Below the pieces are notes generated by a model. That model saw only the letters and a program-made list of their open reading frames with translations. It ran no database searches and was not told the origin of the DNA. Both the position numbers and the translations under genes were made by a program. This document shows, piece by piece, positions 7,046 to 14,384 of a stretch of 22,167 nucleotides of DNA (its first letter is position 1; every line of letters starts with the position of its first letter). The stretch comes from JACVRX01 sp035697245 (GTDB lineage Bacteria > Actinomycetota > Actinomycetes > Jiangellales > Jiangellaceae), in contig DASSDH010000071.1 of the NCBI GenBank assembly GCA_035697245.1, forward strand, positions 1 to 22,167. The letters run 5' to 3'.

Positions 7046-7288
7046 CTGGGCGTCGACACGCCAGAGGTCGCTTCTCCCTCCCGGGCGAGGAGACCTTCCC
7101 CTCGACCGGCGGGGCGAGGTGGGAGGCGTTCTGGATGACCCATTTGCCCCCACGTTGCCCCGTTCTCCCCTGTCCTGCCGGCGAGCCACCACAGGTCGGC
7201 GCCCATCTCGCCGTGGTAGGCCAGCCGGGTGCCGGATGCACGCTCGGTGAGCACCCACGCCTCGACGACGTGGCGAGCGGGCGCCTGG
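7046..7288. other. Gap between IS remnant and glutamate dehydrogenase
   Basis: The minus strand just after the dehydrogenase stop has a frame whose first part looks protein-like (TERASGTRLAYHGEMGADLW then WLAGRTGENGATW, about 7130-7255), but no ribosome-binding site or family is recognisable. It runs into the antisense of the transposase. No clear terminator hairpin for the dehydrogenase was found. Confidence 0.25.
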
Positions 7289-10200
7289 TCAGGAGCGCGG
7301 GCGGCCGGTCAGGAGGTCAGGGGTGACCAGAGCCTGGGTCTCGCGCAGGGCGACCGAGAGGGTGGCGAGGTCGAACGTGCCCGCGGCCCGGATGTCGGCG
7401 AGCACCTGGCGGACGCGCGCGACGGCAGCCGCCTTGCGGTCGAGCCACCTGTCGCTGCCGTCGCAGACGAGCGCCTCTGCGGTGATGTCGCGGATCTGGC
7501 CGTAGAGGTCGTCGCGGAGCGCCAGGCGGGCAAGGGTCTGCCACCGGTTGTCGCGGGGCAGCTCGTTCACGCGGTCCCGCAGCCACCGCAGCTCGAGGCG
7601 GTCCTCGAGCGAGAAGTAGGTGGCGGCCACCGCGTCGACAGGATGGTTACGGGCGTTGGCGACATCGACGATGTCCAGCGCCGAGAACAGCTCCTCGAAC
7701 CCCGCCACCCGACCGGCGAGCTCGCCGGGCACGCCGTCGCCCACCAGCTCGGCCGCCAACGCACGGTGCACCCGGTGCCCGTCGGGTGACAGGACCCCGG
7801 GCAGCAGTGCAGCGACCGCCTCGGCACCGGGGGCCAGCCGGGCCACCGTGGCGCTCACGTCGATGGGCGCCCGACGGTGCCGGAGGAGCCATCGGGTCGC
7901 CCGCTCGACCAGCTTGCGCCCCTCGAGCAGCAGCCGCGTCTGCGCGGCGGCCGGCACGACGTTGTCGAGCGCCCGCACCGCGCTCCACAGGGCCGCCATG
8001 TCGAAGACCTCGCGAGCCACGACGAACGCCCGTGCCGTGTCGGCCAGGTGGGCGCCGGTCTCGTCGGCGAGCCGGTAGGCGTAGGTGATGCCCTGGCGGT
8101 CGACCATGTCGGACACGACCGTCGTGGCCACGATCTGGCGGCGGAGCCGGTGGTGCTCGATCTCGCTCGCGAACCGCTCGCGCAGCGTCGAGGGGAAGTA
8201 CCGCACGAGCTCGCGGGTGAGGAAGGGGTCGTCGGGCATGTCGCTCTCCAGCAGCCGCTGCTCGAGCGTGTTCTTGGTGTAGGCCAGCAGCACGGCGAAC
8301 TCCGGCGCGGTGAGGCCCTCGCCGTGCGCCTTGCGCTCGACGTACTCCTCGTCGGTCGGCAGGAACTCGACGGCACGGTCGAGGCTGCCCTCCTGCTCGA
8401 GCCAGCGGGTGTAGCGGGCGTGCACATCGACCAGCGATGCCGCCTGCGCCACGGCGTTGGCGAGCGCCTGCGTCTGGCCCTCGTTGTCGGCCAGCACCAG
8501 GGCGGCGACCTCGTCGGTCATCCCGGCAAGCAGCGCGTCACGCTGCTTGCGGGTCAGGTCGCCGTCGGCGACCACCGCGTCCACGAGAATCTTGATGTTG
8601 ACCTCGTGGTCGGAGCAATCGACCCCCGCCGAGTTGTCGATGGCGTCGGTGTTGATGCGCCCGCCGGCGCGGGCGAGCTGGATGCGGGCCTGCTGCGTGA
8701 ACCCGAGGTTGCCGCCCTCGCCGACGACCCGGCAGCGCAGGTCGGTCGCGTCGACGCGCACGCCGTCGTTGGCCTTGTCGCCGACGTCGGCGTGCGTCTC
8801 GCTGCTGGCCTTGACGTAGGTGCCGATGCCGCCGTTCCACAGCAGGTCGACCGGCGCCCGCAGGATGGCGCGGATGAGGTCGTTGGGCGGCAGCGCCTCG
8901 ACCCCGGGGTCGAGGCCGAGCACCCCCCTCACCTCGGGTGTGACGGCGATCGACTTGGCGCTCCGCGGGTACACGCCGCCTCCCCGCGACAGCAGCGCCG
9001 CGTCGTAGTCGGCCCAGGTCGACCGGGGCAGCTCGAACAGGCGCTGACGCTCATGGAAGCTCGCCTCGGGATCGGGGTCGGGGTCGACGAAGACGTGGAG
9101 GTGGTTGAACGCGGCCACGAGCTTCAGGTGGCGCGACAGGAGCATGCCGTTGCCGAACACGTCGCCCGACATGTCGCCGATGCCGATCGCGGTCACCGCG
9201 GTGGTCGCCACGTCGATGCCGAGGTCACGGAAGTGGCGCTTCACCGACTCCCAGGCACCCCGGGCGGTGATGCCCATCTTCTTGTGGTCGTAGCCCGCCG
9301 ACCCGCCCGACGCGAACGCGTCGCCGAGCCAGAACCCGTAGCCTGCGGCGACCTCGTTGGCGATGTCGGAGAACGCGGCGGTGCCCTTGTCGGCGGCGAC
9401 GACGAGGTAGGGGTCGTCGCCGTCGTAGCGGACGACGTCGGGTGGCGGCACGACCTCGGCGCCACGGCGGTTGTCGGTGAGGTCGAGCAGCCCCGAGATG
9501 AACGTCCGGTAGCAGCGCTCGACCTCGGCGGCGAGCCGGGACCGCTCGGCCGGCGGTTGCTTGACGACGAACCCGCCTTTGGCGCCCACTGGCACAATGA
9601 CGGCGTTCTTCACCATCTGGGCCTTCATGAGCCCCAGGATCTCGGTGCGGAAGTCCTGGCGGCGATCGGACGACCGGATGCCGCCCCGGGCGACCGGCCC
9701 TCCCCGCAGGTGGACGCCCTCGACCGAGGGCGCGTACACGAAGATCTCGTACATCGGCCGGGGCAAGGGCAGGTCGGGGAGGCTGCGTGGGTCGAGCTTG
9801 AGCGACAGGTGCGCCTTGGGCCCGGCGCCCGACATCGCCGCTTGGAAGAAGGTCGTGCGCAGGGTGGCACGCACGATGGCGAGCAGACTGCGCAGGATGC
9901 GGTCCTCGTCGAGGCTGGCGACGTCGTCGAGCGCGGCCTCGATCTGTGCCACCAGCTCGGCGGCGCGCGCGTCGCGGTCGTCGCCGGCGCCCGGGTCGAA
10001 GCGCACGTGGAACAGCGTGACGAGCAGTGTGGCGATGTCGGGGTGCGCGGCCACCGCCGCTTCGACGTAGTCCGGACTGAACCTCGTGCCCGCTTGGCGC
10101 AGGTACTTCGTGTAGGCCCGCAGCACGGTGACGTCGCGCCAGGGCAGCCGGGCGAGCAGCACCAGGCGGTTGAACCCGTCGTTCTCCATATCTCCCCGCC

Positions 10201-12043
10201 ACACCCGGGCGAACGCCTCCTGGAACAGCGGTGCCGTGAGGTCGAGGTCGCCGAACTCCTCACATTGAACGCCGAAGTCGTAGATCCAGGTGGGATCGGA
10301 ACCTTCGGGCCGGATCGTGTGCGGACGCTGGTCGGCGACCCGCACGCCGAGGTTCTCGAGGAGCGGCAACACGTCGGACACGAGGACCGGCCGGCCCGAG
10401 CGGTACAGCTTGAAGCGCGCCGCGCCCCGACTCTCCTCGAGCGGCCGGTAGAGATGCATGCCGATGTCGTCGTCGCCGAGCGCCTCGAGCCGTTCGATGT
10501 CATCGACCGCGACCCGCGGCAGGTTGTCGGCCCGGTACCCGGCGCGGAAGGCCTCGCGGTAGCGCCGGTATCGGGCGACGCCGCGCTCCTCGCCGTGCTC
10601 ATCGACAAGGCTGTCGTGCAGGTCGTCGGACCAGTTTCGCACCGCGGCGGCGAGCCTCTCCTCGAGGCGCGCCAGGTCGACGGCGGGTTGATCGGCGGGG
10701 TCGACGTGCACCACGAAGTGGAGTCGGGCGAGCACCGACGCCGACACCCGGGCCTGGTGCTCAATGCGCTCACCGTGGAACGCCTCGACGAGGATCCGCT
10801 GGAGCTCGACGCGTGTGTCGGTGTTGTACCGCTCCCGCGGGAGGAAGACGAGGCAGGAGAAGAAGCGCCCGAACCGGTCGCGCCGCGGGAACAGCCGCAC
10901 CCGTTTGCGCTCCTGCAGGTGAAGGATGCCGAGCGCGGTGTCGTACAGCTCGCCGTCGTCGACCTGGAGCAGCTCATCGCGCGGGTAGGTCTCGAGGATG
11001 GCGGCGAGATCCTTCTCGTCGTGGCCTCCCGGTGGCAGCCCGGCGCGGTCGATCAACAGCTGCACCTTGCGGCGCAACAGCGGGATGCCGGTGGGGCTCG
11101 AGTTGTAGAAGCCCTGGGTGAAGAGACCGAGGAAGCGGCGTTCGCCGGTCACCTCGCCGGCGGCGTCGAAGCGCTTGACCCCGATGTAGTCGAGGTAGCT
11201 CGGACGGTGGACGGTGGCGAGGGTGTTCGCCTTCGTAACGACGAGCGGGTTGCGCTCGCGTGCGAGGCGGCGGATCTCGGGTGGCAGCTTGGTGAAGGCC
11301 TCCGACGCGCCGGCGCCCTCGTGCTGGCGGAGGATGCCGAGGCCGGTGCCGGGCACGGCCACGATTGCGTCATCGCCGTCCCGGGTCACGAGGTCGTACT
11401 CGCGGTAGCCAAGGAAGGTGAAGCTGCCGTCGGCAAGCCAGCGCAGGAAGGCGTCGATCTCGGCCAGCTCGTCGGCGTCGACCGGGGGCGGATCGGTGCG
11501 CAGGCCGTCAGCGATCCTCCGCATGGCCGTCACCATGGGCTGCCAGTCCTCCACGGCGGCGCGCGCGTCGCCCAGCACCCGAAGCAGGTCGCGCTCCACC
11601 TCGTCGTCGACCTCGGGATCGCTCTGGCGGTCGACCTCGACGTGCACATAGGAGACGCCGTCGACGATCGGGTGGACGAGGCGGTGTATCCCGAGACCGT
11701 GGCGCGACAGCTCCATGTGAACCGAGTCGACGATGAACGGCATGTCGTCGGTGACGACCTCGACCGCCGTGTGGGTCGACTGCCAGCCGTGGTCGGCGAC
11801 ACGAGGCGTGTAGACGCGGGCGACGGCCGTGCCGGCCTCACGCAGCTGGCCGAACCGGTAGTGGGCGAGCGCCGCGCCGTACAGATCGGCCGGATCGACG
11901 TCCACCACGTCCTCCGGACCCGCGTGCTCGTAATAGAGTGTGACGAACCGCTCAACCGCCTCGGCCTCGGGCGCCTCGAGGCGCTCGCGGGCCCGGGACG
12001 CGGCGTGCTCGATCACCTCGGCCTTCGCGTCCTCCGGCCTCAC
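7289..12043 (-). CDS. gdh: NAD-specific glutamate dehydrogenase, large (~180 kDa) type
   Basis: One uninterrupted frame of 1584 residues starts at GTG 12043, a length typical of the bacterial large NAD-GDH family (Bac_GDH, Streptomyces/Pseudomonas type). These cytosolic enzymes oxidatively deaminate glutamate to 2-oxoglutarate and ammonia with NAD+. The N-terminal ~700 residues hold the ACT-like regulatory modules (for example TAVEVVTDDMPFIVDSVHME and LHFVVHVDPADQPAVDL). The catalytic core begins around residue 770 with VARGGIRSSDRRQDFRTEIL and continues to MKAQMVKNAVIVPVGAKGGF, whose lysine (residue 822) matches the substrate-binding lysine of the family. The nucleotide-binding part contains TAIGIGDMSGDVFGNGML. 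The C-terminal ~450 residues are helical, ending in LLTGRPRS. There is no strong Shine-Dalgarno before the GTG, so the start could be a few codons downstream. It stands alone and is the best-preserved gene of the first 13 kb. Confidence 0.95.
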   Translation of the reverse strand: MRPEDAKAEVIEHAASRARERLEAPEAEAVERFVTLYYEHAGPEDVVDVDPADLYGAALAHYRFGQLREAGTAVARVYTPRVADHGWQSTHTAVEVVTDDMPFIVDSVHMELSRHGLGIHRLVHPIVDGVSYVHVEVDRQSDPEVDDEVERDLLRVLGDARAAVEDWQPMVTAMRRIADGLRTDPPPVDADELAEIDAFLRWLADGSFTFLGYREYDLVTRDGDDAIVAVPGTGLGILRQHEGAGASEAFTKLPPEIRRLARERNPLVVTKANTLATVHRPSYLDYIGVKRFDAAGEVTGERRFLGLFTQGFYNSSPTGIPLLRRKVQLLIDRAGLPPGGHDEKDLAAILETYPRDELLQVDDGELYDTALGILHLQERKRVRLFPRRDRFGRFFSCLVFLPRERYNTDTRVELQRILVEAFHGERIEHQARVSASVLARLHFVVHVDPADQPAVDLARLEERLAAAVRNWSDDLHDSLVDEHGEERGVARYRRYREAFRAGYRADNLPRVAVDDIERLEALGDDDIGMHLYRPLEESRGAARFKLYRSGRPVLVSDVLPLLENLGVRVADQRPHTIRPEGSDPTWIYDFGVQCEEFGDLDLTAPLFQEAFARVWRGDMENDGFNRLVLLARLPWRDVTVLRAYTKYLRQAGTRFSPDYVEAAVAAHPDIATLLVTLFHVRFDPGAGDDRDARAAELVAQIEAALDDVASLDEDRILRSLLAIVRATLRTTFFQAAMSGAGPKAHLSLKLDPRSLPDLPLPRPMYEIFVYAPSVEGVHLRGGPVARGGIRSSDRRQDFRTEILGLMKAQMVKNAVIVPVGAKGGFVVKQPPAERSRLAAEVERCYRTFISGLLDLTDNRRGAEVVPPPDVVRYDGDDPYLVVAADKGTAAFSDIANEVAAGYGFWLGDAFASGGSAGYDHKKMGITARGAWESVKRHFRDLGIDVATTAVTAIGIGDMSGDVFGNGMLLSRHLKLVAAFNHLHVFVDPDPDPEASFHERQRLFELPRSTWADYDAALLSRGGGVYPRSAKSIAVTPEVRGVLGLDPGVEALPPNDLIRAILRAPVDLLWNGGIGTYVKASSETHADVGDKANDGVRVDATDLRCRVVGEGGNLGFTQQARIQLARAGGRINTDAIDNSAGVDCSDHEVNIKILVDAVVADGDLTRKQRDALLAGMTDEVAALVLADNEGQTQALANAVAQAASLVDVHARYTRWLEQEGSLDRAVEFLPTDEEYVERKAHGEGLTAPEFAVLLAYTKNTLEQRLLESDMPDDPFLTRELVRYFPSTLRERFASEIEHHRLRRQIVATTVVSDMVDRQGITYAYRLADETGAHLADTARAFVVAREVFDMAALWSAVRALDNVVPAAAQTRLLLEGRKLVERATRWLLRHRRAPIDVSATVARLAPGAEAVAALLPGVLSPDGHRVHRALAAELVGDGVPGELAGRVAGFEELFSALDIVDVANARNHPVDAVAATYFSLEDRLELRWLRDRVNELPRDNRWQTLARLALRDDLYGQIRDITAEALVCDGSDRWLDRKAAAVARVRQVLADIRAAGTFDLATLSVALRETQALVTPDLLTGRPRS

Positions 12044-12228
12044 AACGCCACGTTAGGCCCCCGGGATCGCACGCGGATGGCCGTCGACCCCGCAATCCGG
12101 GTCCGCAGGCACAATGCAAGCCGTCCAGGTCGAGCAGGTCGTCGAGCACGCCGCCCGAGTCGCCGTCCGCGGGTGACCCACAACCCAGCCAACCCCAGGG
12201 TCCACGACCGCCAGCCGGCCGGCGGCGT

Positions 12229-12446
12229 TGGGACGAGGACGGCTACCTCGGCAGGGACGACTCGCTCCTCGTCGTGGCGCTGCCCGACGGGGACGTTCGC
12301 CGGCATCGTGGTCTGGAAGCCGGTCGCCACCTCCGGGCCTCGAGGAGGCTGTCTCGAGATCGGGATTCTCCTGTTCCCCGCCACCGCGGGAAGGGGCTCG
12401 GGCGGCTGCCCAGCGACTGCTCACCGACTACCTGTGGGCCTATGCC
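12229..12446 (+). pseudogene. GNAT acetyltransferase, N-terminal half (forward), frameshifted
   Basis: Three consecutive plus-strand frames spell the front half of a GNAT N-acetyltransferase: WDEDGYLGRDDSLLVVALPD in the first, GTFAGIVVWKPV then GGCLEIGILLFP in the second, and AAAQRLLTDYLWAY in the third. The acetyl-CoA loop (expected R/Q-x-x-G-x-G/A) is present as GRGSG. The first switch is at 12289-12292, GGGG where GGG is expected; the second, near 12405, needs one added G. Similarity to the family stops abruptly at about 12446. The other half of the same domain lies in the opposite orientation just downstream. Confidence 0.65.
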
Positions 12447-12484
12447 AGATGTCGAGCAGCTGCCGCAGCCCCTGGGCCGAGTCG

Positions 12485-12614
12485 CTGCCCACAGACGAAT
12501 CCCCTGCCGTGCAACACGCCCTCCCGGACGAACCCCCGCATGCTCCAGTGCTCGTTGCTCGGTGACATGTCGACCTCGGTGGTCGCCTCCAAGCGGTTCG
12601 CCAGCGTGGTGGTC
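12485..12614 (-). pseudogene. GNAT acetyltransferase, C-terminal half (inverted)
   Basis: On the minus strand from 12614 downward the frame reads TTTLANRLEATTEVD, then SNEHWSMRGFVREGVLHGRG. This is the second half of a GNAT fold: NRLEA-x-T-x-x-D, then GFVREGVLHGRG, where relatives read GF-x-x-EGVLR. The plus-strand half ends exactly where this begins in the usual protein. So the two halves complement each other but face opposite ways, as if about 170 bp had been inverted. The minus frame is open from 12691 to 12440 but lacks a front half of its own. Confidence 0.65.
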
Positions 12615-12647
12615 GTGTCCACAACTTGTCCATAGCTTGTCCACAGC
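12615..12647. repeat. Three tandem 11-bp repeats with DnaA-box-like words
   Basis: GTGTCCACAAC, TTGTCCATAGC and TTGTCCACAGC follow one another without gap (12615-12625, 12626-12636, 12637-12647). The third contains TTGTCCACA (12637-12645), the actinobacterial DnaA-box consensus; the second differs by one base (TTGTCCATA). The 11-bp period puts all copies on the same face of the helix. The block lies exactly at the right-hand edge of the inverted acetyltransferase half. No dnaA, dnaN or replication gene is in the window, so an origin role is unproven. Confidence 0.55.
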
Positions 12648-12950
12648 TCTACTGCCGAACCTGGGTCTACGGGGTCGGGCGATGGCGGCACCTCCTCCGG
12701 TGCCCTCCTCGCCCGGGCTCACGGTGGCGTGCCAGCCACACGAGGTCACACGTTCTCGCTAGAGGCAACGAAACCCGCGAGGGCACAGGCAGGCACCGGC
12801 AAGGGCGCCGGCCCTGTGGCCGTCGGCGAGCAACTGGGCTGTAGGCGTTCGACGGCGAAATGCGATAGTCACCGGGATCGGGTCGGGGACCTCGGGTCGT
12901 AATCCACCGCGTCGACGGTTCCGACCGATGGGATCCCGCCACGTTCGAGC
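12648..12950. other. ~300-bp stretch with no recognisable gene
   Basis: Open frames here have shadow composition. The part next to 12950 on the minus strand may be decayed sequence that once followed the DUF11 repeat fragment. No RNA gene, promoter or terminator could be supported. Confidence 0.35.
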
Positions 12951-13150
12951 TCACGCTGACGATGTCGGGCCCGCTGTGGTGTCGAGCGTCGCGACGTTGT
13001 CCGCGCGGTCGGGGTCGTAGGACCCCGAGTCGATCGCCGCGATCGCGGTGAGAGTGGTCCCTTCCGCGGCGGTAACCGTCGTTGTCGCGCACGTCAGCGG
13101 TACCACCCGCCGGTAGCGCGCCGATGTCGCACAGCACGAGCCGCGGCCGC
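12951..13150 (-). pseudogene. DUF11-type surface repeat domain fragment, frameshifted
   Basis: On the minus strand, LVLCDIGALPAGGT (about 13145-13105) is followed in another frame by VPLTCATTTVTAAEGTTLTA and IDSGSYDPDRADNVATLDTT. That order (C-x-x-G-x-L-x-x-G, then beta strands, then DPD-x-x-DN-x-A) is the hallmark of DUF11/conserved-repeat domains found in long secreted or wall-anchored proteins. Only one repeat is present, with a frameshift inside it and no signal peptide or anchor nearby, so it is a remnant of a larger surface protein. Confidence 0.5.
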
Positions 13151-13360
13151 TGGCTGTTCGGAGGGCCACAGCTGCCCGCGCTCGATGTTGAATCTACGAG
13201 GGTTAGGCGGGTTGGGCTGCTCAGCACGCGCGGTCTATCAGGGCCTTCGTGCGTCGGACGTGGCGGCTCCGGCCACACTCGCTGGCGCTCATCCACGGCC
13301 TCATTCCGCCGCTGGGGCGGGCATAAGCTGTTGCTCCGCCAGCAGTTGCGGAGGGCGGGC

Positions 13361-14340
13361 ATGACCGAAGGACCGATCACCCCTGGCTCGTGGCCTGCGC
13401 CCGAGCATCAATCGCCGCCGCTCGAGACGACGGCCGTGGTGGTCCCCGCGGCGCCGAGCGCCCGCCGCCCGCGACGGCGCGGTCGGCGATCGCTGTTGGC
13501 GGCGATCGTGGTGGTTGTCGTCGGCGCGGTGGCTGCGGCCGTCGTGGTGGTCCAACGCGACCCTCGGACCGCCGGGGAGGCCCTCGCCGGCGCGCAGCGG
13601 TTTGTGGGCGAGGCGACGAGCTTCCGCTTCACCTATGCGGCGGAAGACGTAACGTCGTTCGGCGACCCGGATGGAAGTGGCGGCGTGACGACTACCCGAT
13701 CGACTGGTAGCGGCGAGTGGTCCGAGGGCCGTTGGCGCTCCGTCACCGACACCGGATTTGACATGGTCGACGAGTCGATCCTCGCCGGGGGCACGGTCTA
13801 TAACCGATTCGCCGAGGATGCCGCAGCTTTGGAGGGGGAGCAGTGGGATTCGTACCCCGCCCCGCCGCTCTCGCGGGAGGACATGCTCGCTGCCGTGGAG
13901 GAGATGGCCGGCTTCGCTGACGAGGTCACCATCGCTGGTGCCCCCGGGGTGACCCCGGACGAGCTCGAGATCGAGATTCCCGAAGGCCTCGACGAGTCGT
14001 TGGCCGTGATGACCGCCGTCATGATCTATCTCGGGGGGAGCGGGGGACCGACCCCGCTCGAATCCGGCCTGGGCGGCGATCCCTCCGGGTTCCTGGATGC
14101 CATCAAGCAGATGGCTGGCCCCGAGCGGGTGTCCGACGACGGGGCACGTTCACCGTCGCGGCCACGCTGCAGGCCCCAAACGAGTTCGCCGACGCGCTCG
14201 GACAGCCGATCCCGGACGGCCAGGTCGAGCTCGACGTCGACGCCGACAACAACTACCCGTTCAGCGACGGGCGCTGGGTGGCCCGCGACCGGCCGGATGA
14301 CACCGAGCTCATCGTGGTCCGGACACCTGGATTGCACTAG
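13361..14340 (+). pseudogene. Membrane-anchored extracytoplasmic protein with one frameshift
   Basis: ATG 13361 is preceded by GGAGGG about 7 bases upstream. Residues 1-43 are a proline-rich cytoplasmic tail ending in arginines. Residues 44-64 form one transmembrane helix (SLLAAIVVVVVGAVAAAVVV). The rest is an outside domain that begins LAGAQRFVGEATSFRFTYAA and resembles actinobacterial lipoprotein-like or LolA-like carriers only in style. The first frame loses protein character after VSDDG; with one extra G in the GGGG at 14141-14144, the next frame continues as TFTVAATLQAPNEFADALGQ, VELDVDADNNYPFSD and ELIVVRTPGLH and stops at TAG 14338-14340. The corrected product is 326 residues. Because the downstream part is perfectly coding-like, this may be a recent mutation or a base-calling error. 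The phosphatase-like gene starts 44 bp downstream on the same strand, suggesting an operon. Confidence 0.7.
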
Positions 14341-14384
14341 CTCGCATGATTCGGCATGGGAGCCAAAGGGATAAGGAGGACCCG

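Noticed and set aside
7877..12565. A 1562-codon open frame on the plus strand, antisense to glutamate dehydrogenase
   Set aside because: Its product is low-complexity in style, rich in V, G, R, H and E and without family motifs, and it mirrors the codon bias of the real minus-strand gene. In very GC-rich genes the antisense frame often stays open.
12615..12647. Chromosomal origin of replication (oriC)
   Set aside because: Only two good DnaA-like words, no AT-rich unwinding region and no dnaA/dnaN/rpmH neighbours; kept only as a repeat of unknown role.
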